Source: Herminiimonas sp.
GTDB lineage: Bacteria; Pseudomonadota; Gammaproteobacteria; Burkholderiales; Burkholderiaceae_D
Assembly (NCBI GenBank): GCA_028292265.1
Contig: JAQGMR010000027.1
Span: forward strand, 1 to 64,000
DNA length: 64,000 nucleotides
Direction of reading: 5' to 3'
Shown here: piece by piece, positions 44,516 through 53,738 of the stretch
Numbering within the stretch: position 1 is the first letter of the stretch
Layout: each line of letters begins with the position of its first letter
Program-made: the position numbers and the translations under genes
Notes under the pieces: generated by a model
What the model saw: only the letters and a program-made list of their open reading frames with translations
What the model was told of the DNA's origin: nothing
Databases searched by the model: none

Positions 44516-47509
44516 CATTCATTTGAGGCTCCAATTCCCGGAATGCCAAAATTGCGGCCGCTGAATGGTCAGGAATTTTTTTTCATATTCATAACGTTTA
44601 GTAGGGTTCGGCAAGACACTCCGGTAACGATTATCGTGGTTTCGCCCTGAAGTTCAAACTTCGGCCTTGTCGCCATCTGAACAGTTATCCGTTCGAGAAA
44701 CGCCTTGAGCATCTCACGTTCCGAGGCGGCGATAGTGAGGCGAATGGGTTTAACCTTCCCAGATGTGCTTTCGAAATCGGTTTCAACGCTAGGGAATTGC
44801 AGTTGTAGTGCTTCATTTAGCTTGACAACATCCACGTCAATGGATTCCGCCTCGTCGATTTTCTCCCACGGCTTTTGTTGCGCCCGTAATGCCTTTCTTT
44901 CCGCAATTTCATCCAGTAGAGAGACCTCAATCGTCTCTCCACGCATGTTGATCGTAACGCTCTTTAAATTAAGCAATATCTCAATCGGTGGGTCGACCCT
45001 TCGCACCTTATCGGCCGTTTTCTCGTGAAGATATGCACGTATAAAAATTTTATCAGTGTCATCACTTGTCGAACTCACGGTTGCATTTAAATTGATATTT
45101 TTAACCTCCTCATCAAAGGTCCTTTCTAATTCTCTTTGGCGAACCTTTTTTTCACCTGGACTCCATACCTTTCCTAATTTCTCATCCTTAATCAGATCCG
45201 CTGCGACGTATTCATTTCGCAGATCTATCATCGATTCATCCGTCGCGCCACCTACATAAAATGGCGAATGCTTCTTATAATCATCTTTTACTGCAGAGTG
45301 TTCGGTTATGGGGTTAAATCCATATCGATTCGTCGCTACTTGTAGGAATCCAAGACCCTCCATTTTCCGTTTCTCTGCTTCTTTTTGAAGATAGGGAAAA
45401 TCCACTTTTATCTTGCCATTCTCAATGCTTTCCCGACACCACAACTCGATTTCCCTCTCCGTTCTAGTGGGGGCGTCATTACCTTTTCCATAGTGCTGAT
45501 CGCACTTTGCCTTAATCCTTCCATTGCTTGACCGCAGATTATATTCTACAGTGGACACCGGCACACCATCGGCATTACGAATTGATACGAAGTGGCTTGC
45601 ACCTTGTAACCCTTTATTAATATAGGGGCCGGTGCCTATACAGTGCTCGAGGAGGCGACCCTCTTTGATAAGTGCATCGGCACTATCCAAACAGACAACT
45701 GTCCACCTAGGGTGGGTTGATACCGGGAGCATATTTGTTCTGTTTCCGTCCGTGCCTAGAAAGAGAGGCACCCAACTCTTCCCGGCAAAGCGCTTACTTT
45801 GCCCTAACAATGTTCTCATATGCGGCAAGTGCCAATGGTCAACGAAGTTGAATAGGTCTGATAGCGTTAAGTGTCCGAAGATTAAAGGTTTTACCACTTC
45901 AACAAAAATTTCCTCTTCGACAGACTCAATGGAACGTTCCAAGTATGCTGCTATCTCTTTTGAGCGAGCATCTTCTCTACGCGCAACGGAGCATATAAGA
46001 CGTGGCATAACCAGAGAGGTGGTGTAATCATGCATGACATCGTTGACATAGACCCTGATTCCCGCATGTCTTCCAATACCTAAAAAATCAAGGTACCTAC
46101 GTTTTTCGTCCGCCGTGATGTCGTTTTCAATTGATTTGTACAACCGCCTTACATATTTGTAGCGCTTCACAGCCTCTTCGTCAAAATACAGATTTATTTG
46201 TTCATAAGCTCGTTCTATACACTTCTTGATACCCTCTACGAAATCTTTTTTGTCTATTTCTCTACCCGCGATGCGGAGGCGGCTTTTCACCTCCCATGGA
46301 TCCTTGAAAAAACGGATCAAAACGTCATAATACTTTGCCAGATTGTTGAAGCTGTGGTCGTTTAAAAAGAAGCTGATCAGCCTCGAGACCAGTGTGCGAT
46401 CGTATCCTTCGAAATATAGCGCAACGAATAAAACCTTGCCTTTTTCCTCGTTGTTCATATTTGAACAAAAATATTTTAAGCTATCTTCTGTTAATAATGA
46501 GCTGCCTTGGGCCAAAACTTCGAAAAGGATAGATTTCTGGACGTCGCCTGGAAGTTTTTGAACGACCATTTTTGCCATCTCTGCGTATCGCTCCGTGTCG
46601 TCCACACATTTCACGCTACGGCCGTTTTCATCGACAGAACTTTCCGGGTACTTTTGCAATCCTTTCAGTACAAATTCTTTTAATGCTTCCTGATGCCGCG
46701 GTCGAAATTGGCCGTTCCTCAGTAATATACGTAGAAGCTTTTGTGTACCAGGTCTCGCGGACAAAGCAAACTTTCTTGTGGACGAGCTTGCGCGCAGTTC
46801 GGGATGCTTAAGGAACAGGAAAGCGAGGAAGTCAGGATTCTTTTTCGCCTTGGCGAGGGCGTGAGAATACACTTCGTCCATCGAGAGTGGTCTATTGCGC
46901 CATAGTCGGGCCGCGCGGTCGGGATTGCCAGTTTCGAACGCTGCAGCCAAGTTAATGACATGTCGAATGACATCCTGCGACGAACTACCAGGAACCTTAG
47001 CGCGTGCGGTCGTCCTTACTTTCGTTGGAATGAAGTTGTCTGGAGTTTCCGGCCTTATCGGTCTGAGTTGAGGAGGACCATCGACTCCTACCTTGTAATT
47101 TACTCTAGCGTCACCTGTTTCAACTTCTGGATTTTCATCACTTCCGACGGAAGAATCGGTTTCTGCCTTTGATCGTTCGCGTGCCCTAAGCACGGGTACG
47201 GTCTTGACCTGCGTGGGAATCGCTGCTTCTGCTATAGAGATCTCGCGGGGAGCACCGACGTCCATTTTTGCCCATAGAAATCGTGCGTTAGAGGAATTGG
47301 TGTTGTCGGTGGTCCAGCCAACGATTGGCATTCTGTTCATTTTTTTCCTTTTGCATGATCCGTATATTTGGGGCAATAATCAGACGACGCGGTTTCCCGC
47401 TTCTCCGAGATCGCATGGCACAGCTGTAGTACCGAAAATTCAAGGGCAGTTCCCCCTCGAGATGGTCAGTTGAGCAAGATTCAGCTGGCGTTCGGACAGG
47501 CGCAATTGA
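44516..47509. mobile_element. AT-rich island between the two flanking copies
   Basis: About 3 kb of markedly lower GC than the flanks, with many A/T homopolymers and AT-ending codons. It contains a single gene (PcfJ-like). No transposase, integrase or terminal inverted repeat is seen. The arrangement of flanking copies fits integration of a circular molecule by homologous recombination. Boundaries are where flank similarity stops and are good to perhaps 30 bases. Confidence 0.7.
44569..47340 (-). CDS. Large PcfJ-like domain protein
   Basis: A 923-residue soluble protein. The region at about 546-634 shows the PcfJ-type pattern: LIKEGRLLEHCIGTGPYI (His-Cys at 566-567), HFVSIRNADGVPVSTVEYNL and KCDQHYGKGNDAPT. 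PcfJ is a protein of the conjugative plasmid pCF10 with unknown function. Residues 1-125 are low-complexity and probably disordered; 125-500 are alpha-helical solenoid-like; the C-terminal 200 are mixed. No signal peptide or membrane segment. The ATG at 47340 has AAAGGAAAAA directly upstream. Codon use is strongly AT-rich compared with neighbours, indicating transfer. Secreted effector is an alternative guess. Confidence 0.8.
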   Translation of the reverse strand: MNRMPIVGWTTDNTNSSNARFLWAKMDVGAPREISIAEAAIPTQVKTVPVLRARERSKAETDSSVGSDENPEVETGDARVNYKVGVDGPPQLRPIRPETPDNFIPTKVRTTARAKVPGSSSQDVIRHVINLAAAFETGNPDRAARLWRNRPLSMDEVYSHALAKAKKNPDFLAFLFLKHPELRASSSTRKFALSARPGTQKLLRILLRNGQFRPRHQEALKEFVLKGLQKYPESSVDENGRSVKCVDDTERYAEMAKMVVQKLPGDVQKSILFEVLAQGSSLLTEDSLKYFCSNMNNEEKGKVLFVALYFEGYDRTLVSRLISFFLNDHSFNNLAKYYDVLIRFFKDPWEVKSRLRIAGREIDKKDFVEGIKKCIERAYEQINLYFDEEAVKRYKYVRRLYKSIENDITADEKRRYLDFLGIGRHAGIRVYVNDVMHDYTTSLVMPRLICSVARREDARSKEIAAYLERSIESVEEEIFVEVVKPLIFGHLTLSDLFNFVDHWHLPHMRTLLGQSKRFAGKSWVPLFLGTDGNRTNMLPVSTHPRWTVVCLDSADALIKEGRLLEHCIGTGPYINKGLQGASHFVSIRNADGVPVSTVEYNLRSSNGRIKAKCDQHYGKGNDAPTRTEREIELWCRESIENGKIKVDFPYLQKEAEKRKMEGLGFLQVATNRYGFNPITEHSAVKDDYKKHSPFYVGGATDESMIDLRNEYVAADLIKDEKLGKVWSPGEKKVRQRELERTFDEEVKNINLNATVSSTSDDTDKIFIRAYLHEKTADKVRRVDPPIEILLNLKSVTINMRGETIEVSLLDEIAERKALRAQQKPWEKIDEAESIDVDVVKLNEALQLQFPSVETDFESTSGKVKPIRLTIAASEREMLKAFLERITVQMATRPKFELQGETTIIVTGVSCRTLLNVMNMKKNS

Positions 47510-47758
47510 AATTGGCGACCGCCGCAGCAACCGCCGGCACGGTGTGTAATTGGTGGTGGGCGGCAGCCTGCGTGGTGGGCCGATAGCAGGCCAAAAGGCG
47601 GTGGTACGGAAAGCCTGTTTCAGAATCGCGACCGTCCCGTATTGAACGAGCATCGTGCCGTGTTAGGCAAGCTGTTTGGGCGGATGTACAGGTTGTCTAC
47701 GGTGTGGCTGGAATCGGTAGCTCGTGGGGCGAAGCCGCGCGACGTGGGACTGGTTTAA
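47510..47758 (+). pseudogene. Relic of DUF1501 3' end
   Basis: The last 50 codons (47609-47758) read ESLFQNRDRPVLNEHRAVLG and onward to RDVGLV-stop, about 78 percent identical to the intact DUF1501 C-terminus. Upstream (47510-47608) similarity continues at DNA level (CACGGTGT, GGCGGC) but in a broken frame with gaps. No 5' part exists. Confidence 0.88.
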
Positions 47759-47847
47759 ATGGCCCCCGCTGCTTGCCGTAGCGAGCCGCACCTGCATCCA
47801 ACCGCAGCCCCAGCAACCGCGGTCCGTGGCCGGCGCCGGCACGCATT

Positions 47848-48441
<594 letters not shown>

Positions 48442-48505
48442 GCGCGCTCCGAAAAAGCGTGGGCGCATTTGCCGCTGCGGTCCGCGAATCCAGGCGCGTT
48501 CAGCA

Positions 48506-49498
48506 TCAATCCACCACCGTGCCCGAGTCCTTGATCAGCTTCGCGTAACGGTTCATGTCGGTCTGGAACAACTGCGTGGTTGCCGCCTGTGTGCTCCCGA
48601 CCGCCGTCATTCCCTGCAGCGCCAGCGCATCCTGCATTTCCTTGCTGGCCAGCGCGCTCTTCAACGCCGCCGAAAGTTTGTTGACGATGGGTGCCGGCAA
48701 TCCGGCCGGTCCGATCATGGCGATCCAGCCGGACATGTCATATTGCGGCACGCCCTGCTCCGCGATCGTCGGCACGTCGGGCAGCAAGGCGGAGCGATGG
48801 GTGCTGGAAATACCGATTGCCTTCAGCTTGCCGGCCTTGATGAGCGGCGCAACGCCAGTTACGCCAAGGAATGCCAGTTGAACGTGACCGCCCAGCAGGT
48901 CCGAGCTCAGTTGGCCGACACCCTTGTAGGGCACGTGCTTGATATCGAGCCCGCCGGCTTCGGCCTTGAATGCTTCCGCTGAAAGTTGAAGGATGGTGCC
49001 GTTACCGGAAGATCCATAATTGAGCTGTCCGGGATGCGCCTTCGCATACGCAACTAGCTCCTTCACATCCCTGGCCGGCACCGATGGATGCGCCACCAGC
49101 ACGAAGGGGGAAGTGGCGACGACAGAGATGGCGGTGATGTCCTTGATCGAGTCAAACGGCATCGACTTGTAGACGCTTGGATTGACGACGTGGTTGTTGG
49201 AGACCAGGGCGATGGTCATGCCATCTCTCGCGGCACGCACCACTTGAAGCGTGCCTGTCACGCCGCCGGCGCCGGGCAGGTTTTCCACCACGATCGCATG
49301 GCCAAGGGCCTTGCCGAGCGGCGCCGCCAGTGTGCGCGCCAGGGCATCGACACTGGAGCCGGCCGAGTTCGGCAGGATGAGCCGGATCGGCTTGTCGGAA
49401 TTGTCCTGCGCAAATACCGATGCGAACGGCAACCCGATGGCGAAAGCCGCGACCGCCGCCAAGGCGGCGCGACGACGGCCATGACTGAATTTTTTCAT
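48506..49498 (-). CDS. Bug/TctC-type solute receptor
   Basis: A 330-residue periplasmic binding protein: arginine-rich signal peptide (KKFSHGRRRAALAAVAAFAIG), mature start DNSDKPIRLILPNSAGSSVD, loop VVENLPGAGGVTG. GGAGA precedes the ATG at 49498. It lies 69 bases after a class III CoA-transferase gene on the same strand, with an HMG-CoA-lyase-like gene beyond, suggesting that its ligand is the acid that those enzymes process. Confidence 0.94.
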   Translation of the reverse strand: MKKFSHGRRRAALAAVAAFAIGLPFASVFAQDNSDKPIRLILPNSAGSSVDALARTLAAPLGKALGHAIVVENLPGAGGVTGTLQVVRAARDGMTIALVSNNHVVNPSVYKSMPFDSIKDITAISVVATSPFVLVAHPSVPARDVKELVAYAKAHPGQLNYGSSGNGTILQLSAEAFKAEAGGLDIKHVPYKGVGQLSSDLLGGHVQLAFLGVTGVAPLIKAGKLKAIGISSTHRSALLPDVPTIAEQGVPQYDMSGWIAMIGPAGLPAPIVNKLSAALKSALASKEMQDALALQGMTAVGSTQAATTQLFQTDMNRYAKLIKDSGTVVD

Positions 49499-49567
49499 GT
49501 TGTCTCCAAAGTCTTGTAACTGTGTCTTGTGCACGGACAGTCGGGGCTATCCTGTTTGCCCTGCATT

Positions 49568-50770
49568 CTATTCTCTTGAATCATTGCTGGCCTCACTCTG
49601 CAGGCGCGCCAAGATTTCTTCGGTATGCTCGCCGATCGCAGGCAAGGCCTGGCGTACGCCAAGCCGCCGGCCGCCCATCATCAGCGGCAACAGCACCACA
49701 TCGGTTTGCGATCCGTCTTCGGTTCGCATGCCGGCGATACCACCGCTGGCGCGCAGGTGCACATCGTCCAGCAACTGGTCGGGGCGCATGATCGGCGCAT
49801 AGGGCAGGCCGGCTGCTTCCAGCTTCGGCACGAGTTCTTCGAGCCGATGGAACTGCAGGATCGCGCCGAGGCGCTGCAACAATTCCGGGCGCACCGCGAC
49901 ACGTTCTGCGTTGGTGGCGAATTGCGGTTCGCGCGTGAGTTCAGGCGCGTCGAGCAGCTGGCACAGGGTCAGGAACTGCTTGTCGCTGACGGCGGCAATA
50001 AAAAGTTGCGCATCGTCGGCCAACGGAAAAACGTCGTACACACTCCATGCCGACACACGGGACGGCATCGGCGGCGGCGCTTCGCCCGTCATGGAAAATT
50101 GCTGCATGTGCTGCGCCGAGAGAAAAACGCAATTCTCGAATAGCGCGCTCTGCACTTCCTGGCCCTTGCCGGTGGTGTCGCGTTCGCGCAGCGCTGCCAG
50201 CACGCCGATAGCGCCAAACATGCCGCCCATGATGTCGTTGACGGAGGTGCCGGCGCGCAGCGGCCGGCCTTCTGGCCCGGTCATGTAGGCCAGGCCGCCC
50301 ATCATCTGCACAACTTCATCCAGCGCCAGCCGGTTTTCATAGGGACCGGGCAGGAAGCCCTTGTGTGAAACATAGATCAGTCGCGGATAGCGCTGGCGCA
50401 AGGTGGCTTCACCCAAGCCGAGCGTTTCCATCATGCCGGGCCGGAAATTTTCGAGCAGCACGTCGCACTGGCCGATCAGTTCAATTGCCGTTTCCAGCCC
50501 CTGCGGCGTTTGCAGGTCAAGCACCACGCTCTTCTTGTTGCGGTTAAAGCTGCGGAAAAATCCGATGCCAAGACCCGGCAGCTTGCGGGTCCGGTCTCCG
50601 CCGGGCGGTTCTATCTTGATGACTTCCGCGCCGAGGTCGGCCAGGATCATGCCGCAAGTCGGGCCCATCACCATGTGGGTGAATTCGATGACACGTATGC
50701 CGGCGAGAGGAAGAGGTCGGTCCGTGGCTTGGGAAGAATTCATCTGTGCTTCGTCAGGGTTGGCTTGCAT
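49568..50770 (-). CDS. Class III CoA-transferase (CaiB/BaiF)
   Basis: A 400-residue protein of standard domain order: LAGIRVIEFTHMVMGPTCGMILADLGAEVIKIE (cut by Gly/Pro turns), GIGFFRSFNRNKKSVVLDL, LLENFRPGMMETLGLG, and LALDEVVQMMGGLAYMTG with the catalytic Asp. The C-terminus has GEHTEEILA. It transfers CoA between a donor such as succinyl-CoA and an acid. The ATG at 50770 has AAAGGAT upstream and overlaps the HMG-lyase-like gene by 17 bases; an ATG at 50743 is the alternative. Confidence 0.9.
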   Translation of the reverse strand: MQANPDEAQMNSSQATDRPLPLAGIRVIEFTHMVMGPTCGMILADLGAEVIKIEPPGGDRTRKLPGLGIGFFRSFNRNKKSVVLDLQTPQGLETAIELIGQCDVLLENFRPGMMETLGLGEATLRQRYPRLIYVSHKGFLPGPYENRLALDEVVQMMGGLAYMTGPEGRPLRAGTSVNDIMGGMFGAIGVLAALRERDTTGKGQEVQSALFENCVFLSAQHMQQFSMTGEAPPPMPSRVSAWSVYDVFPLADDAQLFIAAVSDKQFLTLCQLLDAPELTREPQFATNAERVAVRPELLQRLGAILQFHRLEELVPKLEAAGLPYAPIMRPDQLLDDVHLRASGGIAGMRTEDGSQTDVVLLPLMMGGRRLGVRQALPAIGEHTEEILARLQSEASNDSRE

Positions 50771-51692
50771 GGTGATTGAAATCCTTTGGCAGGCCGGCAC
50801 GCCAGAGCGCGCCGTGCAGGGGTTCGCCGGTCAGCCACTGCGCGACTTCGCCGCGCAGTGCGAGCAAGGCGGCGACGTCGAGGTCTGGGGCGCGCCCCAT
50901 CGCGGCCAGCATGTAGGCGAGGTCTTCGCTCGCCGCATTGCCGCTTGCGCCCGGCGCATGTGGGCAACCACCGATGCCGGCCAGCGAGGCATCGAAACGG
51001 GAAATGCCAAGCGCCATGGCAGCGCAAATGTTGGCCAGCGCAAGGCCGCGCGTATCGTGGAAGTGGCCGCAGCAAAGGCGGTCGCCGACAAGCCGCAGGG
51101 CGCGCTCGAACAACTTGCTGACCATGTCGGGATCGGCATAGCCGACCGTATCCGCGAGGCTGACCCGGTCGGCGCCGGCGTCGAGCAAGGCTTGCAACAG
51201 CCTAAGCACTTCGTCCGGCTCGACCCGGCCCTGCAGGGTGCAGCCGAATGCCGTGCCAACGCCGCCTTCGATGACGGTGCGTGCGCCAGATGCATCGCGC
51301 GCGGCGCGGATCCGGCGCACTTCGGCCACCACTTCGTCGGGGGTCTTGCGCAGGTTTGCCAGGCTGTGGGCGTGGTTGGCGGAAAGCGGTATCAGCATCA
51401 GGTCGGCGCCGGCGTCGAGCGCATGTTCCGCGCCCTTCAAGTTAGGCACGAGAACTGAGGCGACCAGGCCGGGCAAGGTCCGGGCGAAAGCCAACACCTC
51501 GGCGGTGTCCGCGAGTTGCGGCAAGAGGTGAGCCGGAACGAAGGATCCGACTTCAATCTCGCGCACACCGGCGGCATGCTCTTTTTCCACCCATTCGATC
51601 TTGCGCGCGGTCGGCAATATGGCCTTGATGCCTTGCAAGCCATCGCGCAGGCCGACCTCCCGAAGCGTCACTGGCGCGGCGTCATTCAACAT
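50754..51692 (-). CDS. Hydroxymethylglutaryl-CoA lyase-like enzyme
   Basis: A 312-residue TIM-barrel lyase. It has TLREVGLRDGLQGI at the N-terminus (metal/catalytic Asp), GGVGTAFGCTLQGRV, GHFHDTRGLALAN (metal His pair) and the signature loop GIGGCPHAPGASGNAASED with the catalytic Cys. These define the HMG-CoA lyase group, which cleaves HMG-CoA into acetyl-CoA and acetoacetate; citramalyl-CoA is a possible substrate of relatives. It overlaps the CoA-transferase start, so both are translated together. Confidence 0.92.
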   Translation of the reverse strand: MLNDAAPVTLREVGLRDGLQGIKAILPTARKIEWVEKEHAAGVREIEVGSFVPAHLLPQLADTAEVLAFARTLPGLVASVLVPNLKGAEHALDAGADLMLIPLSANHAHSLANLRKTPDEVVAEVRRIRAARDASGARTVIEGGVGTAFGCTLQGRVEPDEVLRLLQALLDAGADRVSLADTVGYADPDMVSKLFERALRLVGDRLCCGHFHDTRGLALANICAAMALGISRFDASLAGIGGCPHAPGASGNAASEDLAYMLAAMGRAPDLDVAALLALRGEVAQWLTGEPLHGALWRAGLPKDFNHHASQP

Positions 51693-51761
51693 TGGTATTC
51701 ATTCTCATTTTTTCTCATGCAGGCGCAAAGCATACCGCCTTCGCCGCGGCAGACCAAGCCG

Positions 51762-52721
51762 CTACGGTGCGGTGCCGGAGGCGCCGGATTGTGCCGGCTC
51801 CGACACGCGGGTGGGACGTTCAAAGCGCCCGCCAAGCAACACACAAGCCAGCGACGCAACGACCAGTGCGATGCCGGCCCATTGCCAACCAGTCACTACT
51901 TCGCCGAGCACCAGCATGCCCGCCAGCAGACCTACCACTGGCACGCCGAGGCTAAACGGTGCCACCCGGTTGACGGGATGCCTTTGCAGCAGCCGGGTCC
52001 ACATGGCATATGCCAGGATCGTCGCGATCCAGCCAAGGTAGGCTGCCGCGATCCAACTGCTCCACGAAGCGTGCAGCCAATTCCAGCGCGTTGCAGGCGC
52101 GTCGAAGAACCAGGTCAGCAGCAGGAACGGAACGATCGGGACAGCGCTGATCCACACCATGAAATTGAGTGCATCAAAGCGCGGCGTATCACGTTGCGCA
52201 AGCCGCACCACGATATTGGAGGCGGCCCAAAGGGAAGCCGCTGCCAGGCTCAGCAGGAAGCCGAGCACCGTTGTTGCGCCGGCGCTGGCAGCTGACGGCT
52301 GCAGGTAGTTCATGGCAAAGCAGGCCAGGCCAAGCGCCGCAATCAACAGACCCCAGCGCAACGGCCGCCCTATTTTTTCACGAAGGAGTAGTAGACCGAA
52401 CAGCGCGGTGAAGAACACCTGGGTCTGCAGCAGCACCGAAGCAAGCGACGCCGTCATGCCAACGCGCAAGGCAACAAACAGAAAGCCGAACTGACCGACC
52501 CCCTGAAACAGACCGTAAAGAACGACCCATTTCCACGCCATCTTCGGCGGCCGCACTACAAGCAGAAGCGGGAATGCGGCCAGCACATAGCGCGCCGCAC
52601 CCAGCTGAAATGGCGTGAAGTCGCGCAGGCCCGTTTTCATTGCAACGAAATTGGTGCCCCAGATAACGACGATAGCCAACGCCGCGAACAGGTCGCGTGT
52701 GCTCATGCGGGTGGGCGTCAT
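51762..52721 (-). CDS. EamA/DMT family transporter
   Basis: A 319-residue protein with ten membrane helices in two EamA repeats. The first repeat starts FAALAIVVIWGTNFVAMKTGL; the second has RWNWLHASWSSWIAAAYLGWIATILAY. Members export amino acids or metabolites. The ATG at 52721 gives the usual length; a frame extending to 53210 is not coding. It is 69 bases upstream of the lyase gene in the same direction and could belong to the same transcript. Confidence 0.92.
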   Translation of the reverse strand: MTPTRMSTRDLFAALAIVVIWGTNFVAMKTGLRDFTPFQLGAARYVLAAFPLLLVVRPPKMAWKWVVLYGLFQGVGQFGFLFVALRVGMTASLASVLLQTQVFFTALFGLLLLREKIGRPLRWGLLIAALGLACFAMNYLQPSAASAGATTVLGFLLSLAAASLWAASNIVVRLAQRDTPRFDALNFMVWISAVPIVPFLLLTWFFDAPATRWNWLHASWSSWIAAAYLGWIATILAYAMWTRLLQRHPVNRVAPFSLGVPVVGLLAGMLVLGEVVTGWQWAGIALVVASLACVLLGGRFERPTRVSEPAQSGASGTAP

Positions 52722-52901
52722 ACTTTTTATTGGGCCTCGCGGGAGTCGTGGCTGCAGATTGGCAAGTGGGCATTGTAAGACAAGCGCGATGCAATCGCCT
52801 TGCGCCGATTGCGGCGGCCCTACGGTGGCCAAACGCCTCGAAGACCTGACACGTCCAGACGGAGTGGCCAACGAGGCAATGCGCTGGAATATGATTACAC
52901 C

Positions 52902-53669
52902 ATGACCCATGCCACATTCCGCTTCTACGCTGAGCTGAACGACTTCCTCCCGCGAGACCGGCGCCAGAAAGAGTGCTCCGTCAATTGCGCCCGCGACGCC
53001 ACTGTGAAGCACATGATCGAAGCGCTCGGCGTGCCGCATACTGAAGTGGAGCTGGTGATGGTCAATGGTGAGTCGGTTGGCTTTGAACGGCGCATCGCAG
53101 ACGGCGACCGGATCGCGGTTTATCCGCTTTGCGAATCGCTCGACGTCACGCCAATACTGCGCGTGCGAGAGCAGGCCTTGCGCGACACCCGTTTTGTGGC
53201 CGACGCGCATCTCGGCGGCCTTGCACGCCTACTTCGCATCGCCGGATTTGACACGCGCTTTGAGAACACCGCCGGCGACAACGACATCGTTGCGCTGTCG
53301 CGGGACGAACACCGGATTGTCCTGACGCGCGACGTCGAACTGCTCAAGCGACGAGAACTGACTCACGGCTGTTACGTCCGCGCCATCAAACCAGTGGAGC
53401 AGTTCCAGGAGATCGTGGCGCGCCTTGATCTCGCATCCTGCTTCCACCCGTTTTCACTTTGTCTGGAGTGCAATGCGCCTCTGGTTGGCATTGACAAGGC
53501 ATCAGTAGTTGCGCGCGTGCCTCCGATGGCCTATGCATGCCATGAGCACTTCAGCACATGCGAAGGGTGCCATCGGGTGTATTGGGAGGGCACGCATTGG
53601 CGACGCATGCGAGAGATGCTTGACTCGATTTCTGCGCACACGAAAGCTGCCCCATCCGCCCACGCTTAG
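52902..53669 (+). CDS. Ubiquitin-like + Mut7-C RNase domain fusion
   Basis: A 255-residue protein. Residues 1-85 form a beta-grasp domain of the Mut7-C ubiquitin type (FRFYAELNDFLPRDRRQK, VELVMVNGESVGF, DGDRIAVYP). Residues 95-245 are the Mut7-C domain, related to PIN-type RNases, with FVADAHLGGLARLLRIAGFDT, DNDIVALSRDEHRIVLTRD, and a zinc ribbon CLEC ... CEGC near 188 and 225. Function in RNA metabolism is suggested for the family. No Gly-Gly at the end of the ubiquitin-like part. Confidence 0.9.
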   Translation: MTHATFRFYAELNDFLPRDRRQKECSVNCARDATVKHMIEALGVPHTEVELVMVNGESVGFERRIADGDRIAVYPLCESLDVTPILRVREQALRDTRFVADAHLGGLARLLRIAGFDTRFENTAGDNDIVALSRDEHRIVLTRDVELLKRRELTHGCYVRAIKPVEQFQEIVARLDLASCFHPFSLCLECNAPLVGIDKASVVARVPPMAYACHEHFSTCEGCHRVYWEGTHWRRMREMLDSISAHTKAAPSAHA

Positions 53670-53738
53670 ACGCAGACCGGAACCTCCTGCGAACCGCATG
53701 CGGTTGCTGGTGCGGGCTGTGTCAACGTGGCTGCCTGC

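Noticed and set aside
44516-47509. Island as a classical insertion sequence or integrase-borne element
   Set aside because: No transposase or integrase gene, no terminal inverted repeats, no short target duplication; flanking copies are long and diverged instead.
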